In this document: piece by piece, positions 63,762-64,000 of the stretch
Layout: every line of letters begins with the position of its first letter
Position numbering within the stretch: the first letter of the stretch is position 1
Source: Styela clava
Lineage: Eukaryota; Chordata; Ascidiacea; Stolidobranchia; Styelidae
Direction: 5' to 3'
DNA length: 64,000 nt
Assembly (NCBI RefSeq): GCF_964204865.1
Contig: NC_135252.1
Span: 14,777,383 to 14,841,382 of the forward strand
Made by a program: the position numbers and the translations under genes
The notes under the pieces: model-generated
Database searches by the model: none
Told to the model about the DNA's origin: nothing
What the model saw: only the letters and a program-made list of their open reading frames with translations

Positions 63762-63987
63762 TCAAAATCTAGGTAAATAGCAATGACATGCCACATCAAC
63801 TTGTATCAGTTTTTCGTAGCACCCATAATTGGTACACTTGTCGAACGAAGGAATATACGATTTTCTGTAGATGACTGAAACGACAACAGGAATTGGCTTT
63901 GACACGCCATTCCACGTATGTAGTCCAGTGTTTAGATCGATGCATCCTTTGCAAAGACAAGAAGCTTCAGTTATCACTTGCGGAAAT
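63762..63987 (-). CDS. IL-17-like cytokine, terminal exon (partial gene)
   Basis: A TTTTCTGTTTTAG acceptor opens an exon whose frame, after one base completing the previous codon, codes 74 residues to a TGA stop. It reads FPQVITEASCLCKGC, the classic IL-17 entry (aromatic-P-x-V-I-x-E-A-x-C-x-C-x-G-C), then SKPIPVVVSVIYRKS, matching the strand with PI...V.VL.R in IL-17 proteins, a middle CTNYGC, and a closing VDVACHC pair. IL-17 proteins are secreted cystine-knot-like dimers that signal through IL-17 receptors; secretion cannot be checked here because the signal-peptide exon lies beyond 64000. IL-17A-F subtype assignment is not meaningful for an invertebrate copy. The frame is intact and both cysteine pairs are present. 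Confidence 0.88.
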
Positions 63988-64000
63988 CTAAAACAGAAAA

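Noticed and set aside
1..64000. CRISPR arrays, rRNA genes, operons or tRNA genes
   Set aside because: The sequence is eukaryotic with spliced genes; no regular short spacers or rRNA were seen, and no tRNA cloverleaf with a GGTTCGA-type T-loop was recognised by eye.

Overview
The window is eukaryotic DNA from an invertebrate animal. It is about two-thirds A+T, has spliced genes with GT-AG introns of roughly 0.3-3 kb, and is dense in short DNA-transposon remnants. Claudin-type four-membrane-span proteins, an IL-17 cytokine-knot exon, a CYP2-like P450 and an EAG-family channel together suggest an invertebrate deuterostome. A tunicate is my best guess, but nothing in the sequence proves the lineage. 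All exons were assembled by eye from splice signals, reading phase and family resemblance.

Layout. 1-3.3 kb: copies of a hairpin-rich ~290 bp interspersed element. 3.8-6.0 kb (-): a complete three-exon cytochrome P450 (498 aa), with a 559 bp non-autonomous hAT element 213 bp upstream of its start codon. 6.8-10.3 kb: no gene; hAT remnants and diverged direct repeats. 10.3-28.1 kb: a tandem array of six rearranged 2-4.5 kb units, each carrying a dead hAT element with a GTF2IRD2-like transposase fragment, nested MITEs, and in places the hairpin-rich element. 30.2-33.8 kb (+) and 37.6-39.9 kb (-): two convergent five-exon claudin genes with the same intron phases and the same C-terminal EYV. 43.1-44.1 kb (-): the 3' part of an unrecognised gene with two PP1-docking-like motifs. 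44.9-49.6 kb: repeat-rich DNA with a ~105 bp tandem repeat, an A-rich tract and a 1.04 kb foldback palindrome. 50.5-60.1 kb (-): a nine-exon EAG/KCNH-like channel gene with an unusual selectivity filter (SQGFGN), a very long extracellular turret, no visible PAS domain and an unfinished CNBHD. 63.76-63.99 kb (-): the last exon of an IL-17-like cytokine whose 5' exons lie beyond the window edge.

The genes do not form one pathway. The two claudins are a local duplicate pair, and the other genes look independent. The most interesting items are the non-canonical pore of the EAG-like channel, the P450 with substituted I-helix and C-helix signature residues, the nested hAT tandem array with matched filled and empty insertion sites, and the long foldback.
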